NCBI GenBank assembly: GCA_025800145.1
Contig: JAOXSH010000053.1
Coordinates: forward strand, 1 to 43,860
DNA from: Cohaesibacter sp.
GTDB taxonomy: Bacteria; Pseudomonadota; Alphaproteobacteria; Rhizobiales; Cohaesibacteraceae
Direction of reading: 5' to 3'
DNA length: 43,860 bases
The translations under genes and the position numbers were made by a program. Position 1 is the stretch's first letter; every line of letters begins with the position of its first letter. Positions 10,301-19,019 of this stretch are shown one piece after another. The notes beneath the pieces were generated by a model. The model was not told where the DNA came from, made no database searches, and worked only from the letters and a program-made list of their open reading frames with translations.

Positions 10301-10587
10301 TCAGAAACACTATGAGAAACAACCGGCAAGCCAATACCAAAAGCCTTTGCCGCAAACTGGTCAATATCAGCAGTACGCGCTTGTTCAGACAGACTTTCAC
10401 CCCCAACCTGGGCTTTTGCGGCCACAACACGCGCATCCTTGCCTTGCTTGTGGCGCTCTTTTGCGCGCGCCACAAGGCGCGCATCGTCATCGCTGAGTTT
10501 TGGCTTTGCCGGTTCCAGCTTCAACTTCGCCAAATCTGCAAAAGGAGACGATGTATCTTTGCGCTTTGTCATCTTCTCATTACTCAT
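7339..10587 (-). CDS. SUV3-like DEAD/DEAH-type RNA helicase
   Basis: About 1082 aa from the ATG at 10587; an ATG at 10572 (preceded by GAGAAG) is an alternative, and the frame is open to 10686. Helicase motifs are clear: Walker A GPTNTGKTH near residue 130, DEIQ as motif II (VAIDEIQLA), and motif VI QVAGRAGR. The GPTNTGKT and DEIQ forms are those of the SUV3 group, which unwinds RNA in degradosome complexes. A long alphaproteobacterial extension follows the core, ending in a low-complexity tail: an acidic/Ala-rich part (about residues 940-1000) and then a Gly/Arg/Lys-rich part (GGRGERKGPRPTGRKGG...) likely to bind RNA. It heads the helicase-S4 operon. Confidence 0.92.
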   Translation of the reverse strand: MSNEKMTKRKDTSSPFADLAKLKLEPAKPKLSDDDARLVARAKERHKQGKDARVVAAKAQVGGESLSEQARTADIDQFAAKAFGIGLPVVSHSVSDGIFGKDAAIGKKADAVFRASDADVSGGKVTAILGPTNTGKTHMAIERMVAHSSGLIGLPLRLLAREVYGRLVAKVGKERVALHTGEERIVPSKARYHVCTVEAMPARADVAFVAIDEIQLAADFERGHVFTDRLLHLRGREETLLLGAETMRPMIELLLPHATIVSRPRLSMLTYAGAKKISRLPRRSAIVTFSVNDVYAIAELVRRQRGGAAVVMGSLSPRTRNAQVELFQNGDVDYLIATDAVGMGLNLDVDHVAFASQQKFDGFQYRRLTAAELAQVAGRAGRHVRDGTFGVTGRVAPFEDELVEQLECHIFQPLKLLQWRNRVLDFSSYQNLIGSLEEVPKRQGLTKALPASDVQALELLYKDAKIRRKIGDEESLRLLWDVCQIPDYRKIAPANHADLIVKVFSQLNERGHLATEWMSSQLSFADRTAGDIDTLANRIAHIRTWTFIANKKGWLEDPFLWQERTRAVEDRLSDALHERLTKRFVDRRTSVLMKRLREKAMLEAEITATGDVLVEGQHVGQLQGFRFAPDVSAEGQDAKAIRAAAQKVLSVEFESRSERIAGAANDQFLLSGDGLLRWQGAPIAKLVVGDEILKPRLMVLADEGLSGAALEAVQARINLWLTNHINLLLQPLVDLANTGELEGIAKGLAFQLVENLGILDRRSVAEDVRSLDQDARASLRKFGVRFGAYHIYIPILLKPAPSTLLVMMWALKNGGLDQAGLVEVPSLSASGRTSIPVDESITPALYKTVGFGVYGKRAVRIDILERLADLIRPLLGWRPSEEAPEAPEGAVDRGFTVTVAMTSLLGCAGEDFSTILKSLGYRLERRKIEEETAPADNAAETGDGAAQSEAPSDGVEVDKAVDDTSSDAVAASSDDAVQSEAVQEAEEEEKWLEIWRPGGRGERKGPRPTGRKGGFKEGGKGKFGSNRSANRSDAGKGRGKQGGGDKSRKPQRSSAPRKEKVADPDSPFAALAALKANLGQDK

Positions 10588-10786
10588 AAGGATTGAAAAT
10601 TCGAACTCAAAGTCATCAATCCCGTCATAAGATCCCACACCATACTTTGATGCCAACAAGGCAAAAGCAAGCCAGAGCAAAGCCATAGCACCTGAAATCG
10701 GTCAACGGCAAGAGCAAGCAAAAAGCCACCAACGATCGCAAGCCTCAAAAGCCCCCCCTAAAAAGCTCCATGAAAAGTCAAGACTT

Positions 10787-10828
10787 TTAACCAATAGAAC
10801 GAGTCTGGAACGAATCAGGGCCGAATCG
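10787..10828 (+). repeat. Array 1 of 11-bp phased repeats with leading TTAACC
   Basis: TTAACC (10787-10792), three bases, then three contiguous 11-bp units: AGAACGAGTCT, GGAACGAATCA, GGGCCGAATCG. The CGAA/CGAG core recurs exactly every 11 bases, about one helical turn, so a protein could bind along one face of the DNA. Confidence 0.75.
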
Positions 10829-11039
10829 GCGACAATTGGAAGTTCTTATTTTGTTCAAGTCATATTTGGTGAAATCACTGCAACCACCTACCAAATCTTG
10901 TATCCCCCTCCAAACAGCTCTGTCATTCCTGTTTCCAATTCATTCAAAGACGTCCAATTATATTAAGAATAGTGCTCCACTTTGAAACAGAAAATCTTGC
11001 CAGAGTTTTAAGATTAAAATAGGTAAACCTCTGCGTTGA

Positions 11040-11092
11040 TTAACCTTTTGAACGCAGCAAGAACGAATCTGGCACGAATCAGTGACGAAGCA
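11040..11092 (+). repeat. Array 2 of 11-bp phased repeats with leading TTAACC
   Basis: TTAACC (11040-11045), three bases, then four 11-bp units: TGAACGCAGCA, AGAACGAATCT, GGCACGAATCA, GTGACGAAGCA. Geometry and sequence match array 1, 250 bases to the left, closely enough to be the same kind of site. Confidence 0.75.
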
Positions 11093-11437
11093 CCTTTCAT
11101 AGTTTGTTCACACCACATCTAGCTCATCTGACAGATGAGAACCACAAAATATCTTTCTCTTTCAAACTCTGCGATCAATCACCAGAGAAGAAAGAGATGA
11201 ATTTGTTAACCAATTATGTCATTTTGAGACAAAGAGAAGGATCGACTGATTGAGGCAAAATCAAACTGGCCAACAAAATCTCGATAAGAAATCAACAGAA
11301 TGAATAGGGAAAATACCTAATGAAACAATCATTCATGAAACCAGATAATTTTAAAAATGCAATATAATTATAGAGCTAAACCGTTTTCACCTATAATTAA
11401 TGTCCGTGTGATTCTCTTATAATTTGCATTCAAACAC

Positions 11438-13459
11438 GTGGTGGGTATTGTTGTGCGAAGCGAAAATTCCAGAACCATTCTTTGGTCCTTTTTGGCAGCA
11501 ACGCTGACATCTGTTGTCTATTTTGCCATTGCATGGACCGAAGACAAAGCCATCAGCAAACGCGAAAATTTGCAATTGCTTGAATTAGCTGACAATTTCA
11601 ACAAAACTTATTCCAGCATTCGATCTGACGACATGCCGGTTCCGGCCACCTTCCGCCGGATGGGTATTGAGCATTTCAATGCACGAACCAACAAGGACGC
11701 AAACAATTCACAGACCCGTGTTTTATGGCCAGGACGTCCGGGTTTGGAAATCAACCGCACCACAGATGACCCCCACCTCAAACAAATCATCCGGGATTAT
11801 GTCGCCAATCCAAGTGCCCCAGCATTATATGAGCATCGCTTTGAGGACAATCGCCTGATCGGACGGACTGTCGTACCTTCTGTGGCCAATGATAAAACCT
11901 GCGTAAGCTGCCATAATAAAGAATTAAAAAGAGCCGCTTTCAAACTTGGCGACATTATGGGCATTTATGTCGTGGAACGCGACATGACGGAGCTGTTGCT
12001 CGCAGACGCCAAATATGCGGGCGGCCTCTTCTTCCTTGCTTTCACCATGACATGGTTATTCGCAACCCGCGAACGCAGCCGCAATTTCAACATCATGCAA
12101 CTGAAATCGCGCATAGAAATCCAGCGTATGAGAGTTGAAGTAGAGGAAAAAGAAAAATTCCTCCTGAACCATGATCCACTCACCGCGCTGCCAAATCGCA
12201 AATTGTTCCATGATTATCTCAACCCGGCAGCAACAGGCGACAACAAACAAACCCTTCATGCCGCCCTGATTGATCTGGACGATTTTAAAAGCGTCAATGA
12301 CACAATGGGTCATCCAGCCGGCGATGCCTTGCTCGAAGAAGTCGCAAGGCGCTTAACCCTGTGCATGGACAATATAGATGGGCTGGCAGCCAGATTGGGC
12401 GGGGATGAATTTGCCATTGTCTGGCATAGCAAAGAGCTGATCTGCGAGCCGGACAGTCTGGCCCAACGCATTCTCAATGAAATGGCCAAGCCGTTTGAAT
12501 TTGAAAACCGGTCCATCACCCCCAAATGCTCCATCGGACTGGCAAGCTGGACAGATACACAAAAAGGCGATCCCAGCGAATTACTGAAATTGGCCGACAT
12601 TGCCCTTTATGTCGCAAAAGACCATGGCAAAAATATCTATCAGGTCTATAATCAGGCCATTGATGCCACCATTCGCCGACAAAATGAAATTGCCGCTCAT
12701 CTGACCCGCAGCATTCGCGAAGAAGATTTACGGCTGGTCATGCAGCCACAAGTCTCGCTCCATGATGGACGCTTCATAGGCTTTGAAGCCCTGTCCCGCT
12801 GGACCATAAATGGCTATGAAATTCGCCCGGCAGAATTTATCGCCATTGCAGAAAGCACCGGCACCATTCGCGAGCTGGATCTGCAAGTTTTAAGGAAAGC
12901 CGTCAATTTCTCGGCTGATCTGGAAAAACAGACAGGCCTTGCTGTCCCGATTTCCGTCAATCTCTCCGCCAACAGTTTCCGCTCTGGGTCATTGCTGGAA
13001 GATATTCAAACCATCCTGTGGGCAGGCAAATTACCGGCAGATCGTTTGACATTGGAAATCACAGAAACAGCCGCCATCGAAAATTGGCAACATGTGCAGG
13101 ATATTTTGGGCAAATTACGCGCAGCCGGCGTCCGCGCCTCTTTGGATGATTTTGGCACAGGCTATTCCTCTTTGGCCTATTTGCTCAGAATGAAATTCGA
13201 CCAAATCAAAATCGATCGGGAATTCATTCAGGATATCAAGGATGGCAATGAAAACCACATCTTGCTCCAGCATATCTCCGATATGGTGGCAGGCCTTGGA
13301 ATGGAATTGGTCATTGAAGGGGTTGAAACCCAAAAGCAATTCGAACTGATTAAAAACAGCGTCAAAGGCGGCGGCCAAGGCTATTATTTCGCCCGCCCAA
13401 TGGAGCTGGACGCAGCCCGCACCTATCTGCAAGAAACGGTAAGGCTCAAAGCGGTTTAA
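11438..13459 (+). CDS. Membrane-anchored c-di-GMP enzyme: Tll0287-like (DUF3365) sensor with CxxCH, GGDEF and EAL domains
   Basis: 673 aa from a GTG at 11438 (a second GTG lies at 11453; there is no early ATG). Residues about 13-33 are a membrane anchor. Residues 45-185 look like a Tll0287-like/DUF3365 periplasmic sensor with CVSCH at 155-159, a c-type haem attachment motif. A second membrane segment lies near 190-210. The GGDEF domain (about 245-400) has an intact GGDEF in ARLGGDEFAIVW but no RxxD inhibitory site. The EAL domain (about 415-665) keeps FEALSRW, SVNLSANSF, EITET, LDDFGTGYSS, IKIDREFI and EGVET, so phosphodiesterase activity is expected. The probable role is redox- or gas-responsive control of c-di-GMP, and thus of motility or adhesion; the ligand is an inference. 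Two 11-bp repeat arrays lie upstream, and a strong terminator follows. Confidence 0.88.
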   Translation: MVGIVVRSENSRTILWSFLAATLTSVVYFAIAWTEDKAISKRENLQLLELADNFNKTYSSIRSDDMPVPATFRRMGIEHFNARTNKDANNSQTRVLWPGRPGLEINRTTDDPHLKQIIRDYVANPSAPALYEHRFEDNRLIGRTVVPSVANDKTCVSCHNKELKRAAFKLGDIMGIYVVERDMTELLLADAKYAGGLFFLAFTMTWLFATRERSRNFNIMQLKSRIEIQRMRVEVEEKEKFLLNHDPLTALPNRKLFHDYLNPAATGDNKQTLHAALIDLDDFKSVNDTMGHPAGDALLEEVARRLTLCMDNIDGLAARLGGDEFAIVWHSKELICEPDSLAQRILNEMAKPFEFENRSITPKCSIGLASWTDTQKGDPSELLKLADIALYVAKDHGKNIYQVYNQAIDATIRRQNEIAAHLTRSIREEDLRLVMQPQVSLHDGRFIGFEALSRWTINGYEIRPAEFIAIAESTGTIRELDLQVLRKAVNFSADLEKQTGLAVPISVNLSANSFRSGSLLEDIQTILWAGKLPADRLTLEITETAAIENWQHVQDILGKLRAAGVRASLDDFGTGYSSLAYLLRMKFDQIKIDREFIQDIKDGNENHILLQHISDMVAGLGMELVIEGVETQKQFELIKNSVKGGGQGYYFARPMELDAARTYLQETVRLKAV

Positions 13460-13461
13460 TA

Positions 13462-13507
13462 CCCGATTTAAAAGTCTCTTGATGAGAGTTTTAAATCGGG
13501 CACTTAG
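13462..13507. repeat. Palindrome of the mosaic repeat family
   Basis: A 12-bp perfect stem CCCGATTTAAAA / TTTTAAATCGGG with an inner CTCT/GAGAG extension follows the GGDEF-EAL stop by two bases. Its right arm plus CACTTAG recurs in inverted orientation at 16033-16051, fused there to half of the 105-bp element, so this is a building block of a mosaic repeat rather than only a terminator. Confidence 0.7.
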
Positions 13508-13523
13508 ACTCGAAAAACAAAAT

Positions 13524-13556
13524 AAAAGCGGCCTTTGTCCAACAAAGGTCACTTTT
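13524..13556. terminator. Bidirectional terminator between the GGDEF-EAL gene and DUF3108
   Basis: AAAAG-CGGCCTTTGT pairs with ACAAAGGTCA-CTTTT around a 3-nt loop (one mismatch, one G-U). A-run and T-run flanks make it usable on both strands. It lies between convergent genes. Confidence 0.75.
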
Positions 13557-13579
13557 AGTCATCCAGATTCAAAAGCCGA

Positions 13580-14425
13580 TCAATTCACTTGCCAACTTTT
13601 GGCTTGCAACACAAGGCGCCCAACCATAGTGCCGATCTGCAAGCGATAAACTGCAACCACAGGCTCATTGCCCACGGGGATGAACCAGACTTCCAGATCT
13701 TTGTTCTTTTCCATAAATTTGGTGCTTTTCTTGTTGGGTCGATGCCCCGCAACAAAGCGTAAACGCGCCCCACATTTGGTCACCGGGCCGGAATATCCGG
13801 CCCCAGAGCTGGCCCGAACATCTGTTTTGCCTTTATAATAAAGCTCAATATTATAGCGCCAACGTCCATCAAACATCCGCACAGTGCGGTCGCAAACATG
13901 TTTGCCAACTCTGGCTTTCAAAGATTTGGTCGAGAGCAACAAACCGCTCAACGGATCAACAATACCACGCGTATGCACACGTTTGAGCGGAATACGATCT
14001 TTCACCTTGGAAGGGGGAGGAGAGGCCGAAAAATCCCTCACATTGCCAGAACGCATGGCAATCTGAACCACATTGCGAATTTTGTTTTCCTTGGAATTCA
14101 GCGCATAGGAGCTGGGCATCAATTTCTCACCGGAAAATCGTCCCTTGCTCACCGCCCGACCTTTGCTATCCACAAACATGCGTGACACGCCAGAGGTTTT
14201 GGCAAATCCATCAATCTTATATTTGCGCCCGTTAATGCTTGCACTCACTCCGCCCTTGCCAACAGGAATTCCGGCAATAGACATGGCAAAAGTGGCTTTC
14301 ACATCAGTCGCATAAGCATAATCACTCTGACCAATCCATATCTGACCAATCCATAAAAGAGAGGTCAGGCACAACACCTTGGCAACTGCACAAGGCCAAA
14401 AGACATGCTGTTTCATCAAACCCAT
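13580..14425 (-). CDS. DUF3108 periplasmic protein
   Basis: 281 aa from the ATG at 14425 (MGLMKQHVFWPCAV...); another ATG lies nine bases further in, and the frame is open upstream to 14497 without a better start. The first 40 residues are a signal peptide ending near DYAYA. The body matches DUF3108 (VKATFAMSIAGIPVGKGGVS, later VRMFDGRWRYNIELYY and EVWFIPVGNEPVVAVYRLQI), a predicted beta-rich envelope domain of unknown function. Divergence from rpmB is a common arrangement in Hyphomicrobiales. No specific activity can be assigned. Confidence 0.8.
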   Translation of the reverse strand: MGLMKQHVFWPCAVAKVLCLTSLLWIGQIWIGQSDYAYATDVKATFAMSIAGIPVGKGGVSASINGRKYKIDGFAKTSGVSRMFVDSKGRAVSKGRFSGEKLMPSSYALNSKENKIRNVVQIAMRSGNVRDFSASPPPSKVKDRIPLKRVHTRGIVDPLSGLLLSTKSLKARVGKHVCDRTVRMFDGRWRYNIELYYKGKTDVRASSGAGYSGPVTKCGARLRFVAGHRPNKKSTKFMEKNKDLEVWFIPVGNEPVVAVYRLQIGTMVGRLVLQAKSWQVN

Positions 14426-14750
14426 AAAAACCCCCAATGTCGCTTTCAGGCGCGATCTTGCAAAAAGCAAAACAGAACAATCGCCCTCTTCGCCCAAAAC
14501 GCCATTTTCAATTGCTTTCAGTTTTCTCTCAATATGGTTAACAATTTATAGCCAGAGCCATAGAACAGTCATAATGGGGCATTTTTAAGAACGGTCATTT
14601 CAGCTCCTATAAAAGCAAGAAACGTACAAATAAGAAGCGCATAACTCTGCCGTCATGCAAAAATCCCGTCCAGATTCAACTCTTGGCAAAAAAACAGATG
14701 ATTTTTCCCGCTTTTCCAACAATTCTCCTCTCACAGACAGCAAGACTCAC

Positions 14751-14779
14751 TTGACTGCACCATCAATGATCACTATACC
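14751..14779 (+). promoter_or_regulatory. Sigma-70-type promoter of rpmB
   Basis: TTGACT, 17 bases, TATACC. This is close to the housekeeping consensus and would start transcription near 14786, giving a leader of roughly 97 bases before the rpmB ATG. Confidence 0.65.
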
Positions 14780-14840
14780 GAGGCAACTTTCCATCGGACT
14801 GCGCCATGCGCATCCGGCTGGATACCTGAATTCATGTGAC

Positions 14841-14860
14841 CGGACGCCCGTTGGCGTCCG
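14841..14860 (+). promoter_or_regulatory. Leader hairpin just upstream of the rpmB start
   Basis: Perfect 8-bp stem CGGACGCC / GGCGTCCG with loop CGTT, ending 11 bases before the GAGG ribosome binding site (14872-14875). No T-run follows, so it is not a terminator. Its position in the leader of a ribosomal protein gene suggests translational control, possibly by L28 itself; this is inference. Confidence 0.5.
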
Positions 14861-14882
14861 AATAAGTTTGTGAGGTACTCCC

Positions 14883-15173
14883 ATGGCACGGCGCTGTGAA
14901 CTGACCGGCAAAGGCGTACAGTCCGGTAACAATGTGAGCCACGCGAAGAACAGAACGCGTCGCCGCTTTTTGCCAAACCTGGTCAATGTGACCTTGTTGA
15001 GCGAAACACTCGGCACCGGCGTTAAAATGCGCATCAGCGCTCATGCGCTGCGCTCTGTTGAGCATCGTGGTGGCCTTGATGCCTTTTTGGCAAAAGCAAA
15101 AGACGCAGATCTGTCTACCGGTGCTTTGGCTATCAAGCGTAAAATCGAAAAAGCTCAAGTGGCTGCTTCTTAA
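14883..15173 (+). CDS. rpmB: 50S ribosomal protein L28
   Basis: 96 aa, the alphaproteobacterial length. The N-terminus [20 protein letters not shown] and the [13 protein letters not shown] block are diagnostic of L28, a late-assembling protein of the large subunit. The start has GAGG seven bases upstream. It is transcribed alone from a clear promoter and ends at a strong terminator. Confidence 0.98.
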   Translation: MARRCELTGKGVQSGNNVSHAKNRTRRRFLPNLVNVTLLSETLGTGVKMRISAHALRSVEHRGGLDAFLAKAKDADLSTGALAIKRKIEKAQVAAS

Positions 15174-15199
15174 TGCAGTCGCATTAAAAGCCTGAAATC

Positions 15200-15228
15200 A
15201 AAAAGCAGCGCCGGGCGCTGCTTTTTTT
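15200..15228 (+). terminator. Rho-independent terminator of rpmB
   Basis: AAAAAGCAGCG / CGCTGCTTTTT stem with loop CCGGG, followed by a T-run to 15228. It lies 27 bases past the L28 stop. Confidence 0.9.
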
Positions 15229-15283
15229 CTGTCCAACTGCGGCGAGCTATTCTCTCGCCTGCGGCACATAAGGAGAGCGATAT

Positions 15284-15934
15284 ATGGTTGCTTCCCGCAA
15301 TGGCCTGATCATGGCCACCCTTGCAATGGCCCTCACCGTCGTTGCATCCAATTATCTGGTACAATTCCCCTTTGCCCCTCTGGGCTTGCAGGATCTGCTC
15401 ACTTGGGGGGCGTTTACATATCCTGTGGCCTTTCTTGTGACAGATCTCACAAATAGAAAATTCGGCCCAACAGCCGCCCGCAAAGTGGTTTTTGTCGGCT
15501 TTACCCTTGCTGTCATCTGGTCTATCTGGATTGCAACACCGCGCATTGCCATCGCCTCTGGCACGGCTTTTTTAACCGCGCATTTGCTCGATGTTTTTGT
15601 CTTTAACAAATTGCGTCAAAGCCGCTGGTGGCAGGCCCCCCTCATTTCCTCTTTTCTTGGTTCCAGCCTCGACACAGCCTTATTCTTTGGCCTCGCCTTT
15701 GCCACTCAATTCAATATGCTTGATACAGGCTTTGGCGTGAGCACAGATTCCTTCCCATCCGCTCTCGCACCCTTTTTGATGGTGGAAAGTGTGCAAGCAC
15801 CACGCTGGATAAGCTGGGCTATTGGCGATTACGCTGTTAAGCTTGTGGTGTCACTGGCAATGCTGGTACCCTATAGGGCTTTGATCAAAAAGAACGACGG
15901 CACCACGCAAAACCTCAATCAGGCGGCTGTCTAG
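15284..15934 (+). CDS. YhhQ/VUT-family queuosine-precursor transporter
   Basis: 216 aa with about six membrane segments. The signature FTYPVAFLVTDLTNRKFGP and later FLTAHLLDVFVFNKLRQ match the VUT_1/YhhQ family, whose characterised members take up queuosine precursors (preQ0/preQ1) for tRNA modification. The ATG follows AAGGAGAGCG. Its 56-base leader contains a GGCGAG / CTCGCC hairpin with a 7-nt loop, too simple to call a riboswitch. Family call strong; the substrate is inferred from the family. Confidence 0.87.
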   Translation: MVASRNGLIMATLAMALTVVASNYLVQFPFAPLGLQDLLTWGAFTYPVAFLVTDLTNRKFGPTAARKVVFVGFTLAVIWSIWIATPRIAIASGTAFLTAHLLDVFVFNKLRQSRWWQAPLISSFLGSSLDTALFFGLAFATQFNMLDTGFGVSTDSFPSALAPFLMVESVQAPRWISWAIGDYAVKLVVSLAMLVPYRALIKKNDGTTQNLNQAAV

Positions 15935-16032
15935 ACCCCTTTCGCAATCTGTCCCCGCAGACAGAGAAGAAGATAAGCGGGAAAATAAAAAAATAGAGTC
16001 CCCTCTCGCTTATCTTTTCAAACAAGGAATGT

Positions 16033-16107
16033 CTAAGTGCCCGATTTAAAAGTCCTAAGCATATTTTAGTCCAAAAACCGCACACACTTTTCGAAAAATA
16101 TGCTCTA
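16033..16107. repeat. Mosaic fragment of the 105-bp palindromic element
   Basis: The first 18 bases (CTAAGTGCCCGATTTAAAA) match, inverted, the end of the palindrome at 13462-13507. The rest (16054-16107) is the right half of the 105-bp element, with CCGCACACACTTTTCG and the end ATATGCTCTA. The left-half palindrome is replaced, so modules have been recombined. It sits just past the end of the phytase-like gene. Confidence 0.75.
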
Positions 16108-16116
16108 AGAAGTGCT

Positions 16117-17124
16117 TTAATCTGCTAAATGAAATTGCAGCAACAAGCTTCTTTGCAAACGGCTGAAATTGTCATCAGAAATCAGCGTCAAAAGCGATGA
16201 GCCATCCGGCAAGGCCTGCACAGCCAATCCTTCGAGATTGTCCAGCTCATAACGCAAATTCCCGGAAAACAAGACTTCGGCTTCAGAAATAGCTCCGGCC
16301 TTCAACTGTCCGGCGCGAATACGGCGAAGCTGGATTTTCAGTCCCGCCAAAAGCGAAAAAGACCGCTCGACAATCACCAAATCCCCATTGGCCAAAAAAG
16401 CAGCATCTGTGGGCCGCAAATCCCCAATCTGCGGCAAGGTGAAAGCCTGATGGGACCGATCAATACCACGGTTGGGCAAAATCCAACCCTGTATCAATCG
16501 ATTCTTCACACGCTCTGATAACAGCACCAAAGCCCCCTCATGCTTGCTGCCTTCTGCGCCAAGAGCAAGAGCTTCAAAACCTTTATTGCTGCTATTATGC
16601 CGCCTGATGGCGCTGGCAAGCGGCAGACGCTTCATCAGACGAAGCGCTCCAGATGGATCAAAGCGATAAAGCGCCACAGCATGGGAGCCTTCAAAACTGA
16701 CCCACATATCCTGCCCCAAAATATCCAGCCCTTCTGAATCCATCTTGCGGCGGCGCTTACCCTTGATAAAATCCGGCAAGCGGCCAATCTCCGCCTGATC
16801 AATGCCAACAGGCTTGCCATTCTCAAGCATCAAACGCCCTTTGATCGTGCGTCCGCGATCCGTAATCGCCAGAAAGCGATCCGGTCCTATCCAGGAAAAA
16901 CCCGACAAACCACCAAAATGCTCTTCACTAGGGCTACTCAGCTCAAGACCACCCAAAAAGCGCAATTTGCCAAACTGCGTACGTAAAGGAGCCCCCTGTT
17001 CAAACGCATCAAAAGGCTTGGTTTCTATAACAAAGGGACGCGCAAAAACACTCTGAGTCAGAAAAAGGCCGCAAAGCAAAAAGGGCGCAAGCAGAAAATT
17101 CTGTTTGTGCAAACTCTGCCTCAT
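16117..17124 (-). CDS. Secreted esterase-like phytase-family protein
   Basis: 335 aa with a signal peptide ([18 protein letters not shown]). The body matches the esterase-like phytase family: [19 protein letters not shown] near the start, [20 protein letters not shown] in the middle and [20 protein letters not shown] near the end, suggesting a beta-propeller. Substrate is unknown; the family name rests on distant similarity, so phytase activity should not be assumed. Its ATG overlaps the cobT stop by four bases, so it is translationally coupled to cobT, a recurrent association in this order. Confidence 0.85.
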   Translation of the reverse strand: MRQSLHKQNFLLAPFLLCGLFLTQSVFARPFVIETKPFDAFEQGAPLRTQFGKLRFLGGLELSSPSEEHFGGLSGFSWIGPDRFLAITDRGRTIKGRLMLENGKPVGIDQAEIGRLPDFIKGKRRRKMDSEGLDILGQDMWVSFEGSHAVALYRFDPSGALRLMKRLPLASAIRRHNSSNKGFEALALGAEGSKHEGALVLLSERVKNRLIQGWILPNRGIDRSHQAFTLPQIGDLRPTDAAFLANGDLVIVERSFSLLAGLKIQLRRIRAGQLKAGAISEAEVLFSGNLRYELDNLEGLAVQALPDGSSLLTLISDDNFSRLQRSLLLQFHLAD

Positions 17125-19019
17125 CGACCAGAACGGGCACGGGCTTTGCCCTGTTGCCAGCGATCATCAGAAATATTCTCATCAAACATTTCTGCCAGCT
17201 TTTCGGTCATCGCACCACCAAGCTCTTCCGCATCATTCAGGGTCAACGCGCGTTTATAATAACGCGTCACATCATGACCAATGCCGATAGCAAGCAAATT
17301 GACAGGCGAGCGGGTTTCAATCTCTTCGATCACTTCGCGCAAATGCTTTTCCAGATAATTGCCCGGATTGACCGACAAAGTGGAATCATCGATCGGTGCC
17401 CCATCAGAAATCATCATCAAAATTTTGCGTTGCTCAGGCCGCGCCAGCAGACGCTTATGCGCCCAATCCAGCGCTTCTCCATCAATATTCTCTTTCAACA
17501 AGCCTTCGCGCATCATCAAACCCAGATTGCGTCGCGACCGCCGCCATGGGCTGTCAGCCGATTTATAGATGATGTGACGCAAATCATTCAGCCGCCCGGG
17601 GCTTGGAGATTTCCCGGCTTTCAGCCATTCCTCTTTAGACTGGCCACCTTTCCATGCTTTGGTGGTAAAGCCCAAAATCTCCACTTTCACATTGCAGCGT
17701 TCCAGCGTGCGCGCCAAAATATCAGCACAAGTCGCAGCAATGGAAATTGGCCGCCCGCGCATAGAGCCAGAATTATCAATCAGCAAGGTCACGACCGTAT
17801 CGCGAAATTCCGTATCGCGCTCCCATTTGAACGAAAGCGGACGCATGGGATCGGTGACAACACGGGTCAGGCGCGCAGTATCAAGCAAACCCTCTTCCAG
17901 ATCAAAATCCCAGCCGCGATTCTGCTGGGCCAGCAACCGGCGCTGCAAACGATTGGCAAGCCGGGCCACAACATTATGCAAATTCTGCAATTGCTTATCA
18001 AGCTGAAAACGCAACCGGTCCAGCTCTGCCGCTTCGCACAAATCTTCAGCGGCAATAATCTCATCAAACGCCTTGCTGTAAATATGATAATCGCTCTGTG
18101 GCTCATTGCGGCCATAATCGCGCGGCGGCAGATTTTCCCGCGTCTCATCACTAGACTGATCGTCAATATCCTGCATTTCAAGGGAGCGATCCTGAACCTC
18201 GCTCTCGCCAGCCTCGGTGTCCTGCGCAGATTGATCCTGCTGCTCTTCTAGCTGCTGCTCACCCTGATTGGCATCTTCGCTGGTCTGATCCTGCTGGCTA
18301 TCCTGATTGTCACCGCTTTCTGCATCATCGCCATTTTCTTCACTTTCTTCAGGATCACCGCCCATATCATCGGCAACCTCAAGATCAAACAAAAGCCGAC
18401 GCAAGCGACGCGCAAAACGGGCCTGATCCAGAATATTATCTTCCAGCTTTTCCAGCCCCTCTCCAGCCATCTGCTCCACCCAGTCGCGCCATTGCGTAAC
18501 CAGATTTTGCGCCGAAGGCGGAATGGGCATACCGGTCAAGCGTTCACGCACCAACAAGGATAGAACATGATCCAGCGGAGCCTCTTCAGGGCTGCTGCTA
18601 TCCGGCGGGGAAATGCGGCTATAGCGATCTTCCAGCATAGCGGCCACATTATGGGCCAATCCCTGCATTTGCCGCGCCCCGATGCTCTCGACCCGCGCCT
18701 GCTCCACCGCATCAAATACACTTTTGGCACGCGCACCATCTGGCACATGCTTGGCGTGAATTTGCGAATTATGGCAAGCCACTTTCAAAGCCAAAGAATC
18801 GGCTTGACCGCGCACAATCGCCGCCGCTTGTGGCGTCAAGTTGCGCACCGGTTCCGGCAAACGAGCACTTTTTTGCGTCAAAATAGGCCGATCACCGGAG
18901 AAATGCACCTCCAGTTCCCCATGCCCGGCAATCGCCTTCAGCGTCCCACCAACAGAGCGCTTGAATGCTTGATTGGGATTAACCTGACCATGCAATTTTT
19001 GATGCGGCTTGCCTGACAT
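17121..19019 (-). CDS. cobT: Aerobic cobaltochelatase subunit CobT
   Basis: 632 aa. The N-terminal part ([20 protein letters not shown]) and the C-terminal von Willebrand A domain with MIDAS motif DNSGSM (about 415-420) identify CobT. An acidic Glu/Asp/Gln linker occupies about residues 215-300, as in other members. With CobS it forms the AAA+ chaperone-like part of the CobNST complex that inserts cobalt into hydrogenobyrinic acid a,c-diamide. It lies 79 bases downstream of cobS; cobN is not in the window, which is usual since cobN normally lies with other cob genes. Confidence 0.96.
   Translation of the reverse strand: MSGKPHQKLHGQVNPNQAFKRSVGGTLKAIAGHGELEVHFSGDRPILTQKSARLPEPVRNLTPQAAAIVRGQADSLALKVACHNSQIHAKHVPDGARAKSVFDAVEQARVESIGARQMQGLAHNVAAMLEDRYSRISPPDSSSPEEAPLDHVLSLLVRERLTGMPIPPSAQNLVTQWRDWVEQMAGEGLEKLEDNILDQARFARRLRRLLFDLEVADDMGGDPEESEENGDDAESGDNQDSQQDQTSEDANQGEQQLEEQQDQSAQDTEAGESEVQDRSLEMQDIDDQSSDETRENLPPRDYGRNEPQSDYHIYSKAFDEIIAAEDLCEAAELDRLRFQLDKQLQNLHNVVARLANRLQRRLLAQQNRGWDFDLEEGLLDTARLTRVVTDPMRPLSFKWERDTEFRDTVVTLLIDNSGSMRGRPISIAATCADILARTLERCNVKVEILGFTTKAWKGGQSKEEWLKAGKSPSPGRLNDLRHIIYKSADSPWRRSRRNLGLMMREGLLKENIDGEALDWAHKRLLARPEQRKILMMISDGAPIDDSTLSVNPGNYLEKHLREVIEEIETRSPVNLLAIGIGHDVTRYYKRALTLNDAEELGGAMTEKLAEMFDENISDDRWQQGKARARSGR

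Larger units (their letters stand above)
10588..11437. other. Long AT-rich intergenic region between the helicase and GGDEF-EAL genes
   Basis: 850 bases without a supported gene (the helicase frame is open over the first 99). It must contain the divergent promoters of the helicase (minus) and the GGDEF-EAL gene (plus). It holds two arrays of 11-bp repeats, each headed by TTAACC. A TATAAT at 11418-11423, 14 bases before the GTG start at 11438, could be a -10 element, but no good -35 accompanies it. Confidence 0.6.

Noticed and set aside
15229-15283. preQ1 riboswitch before the queuosine-precursor transporter
   Set aside because: Only a simple GGCGAG/CTCGCC hairpin is present; the conserved loop and A-rich tail of known preQ1 classes are not recognisable.
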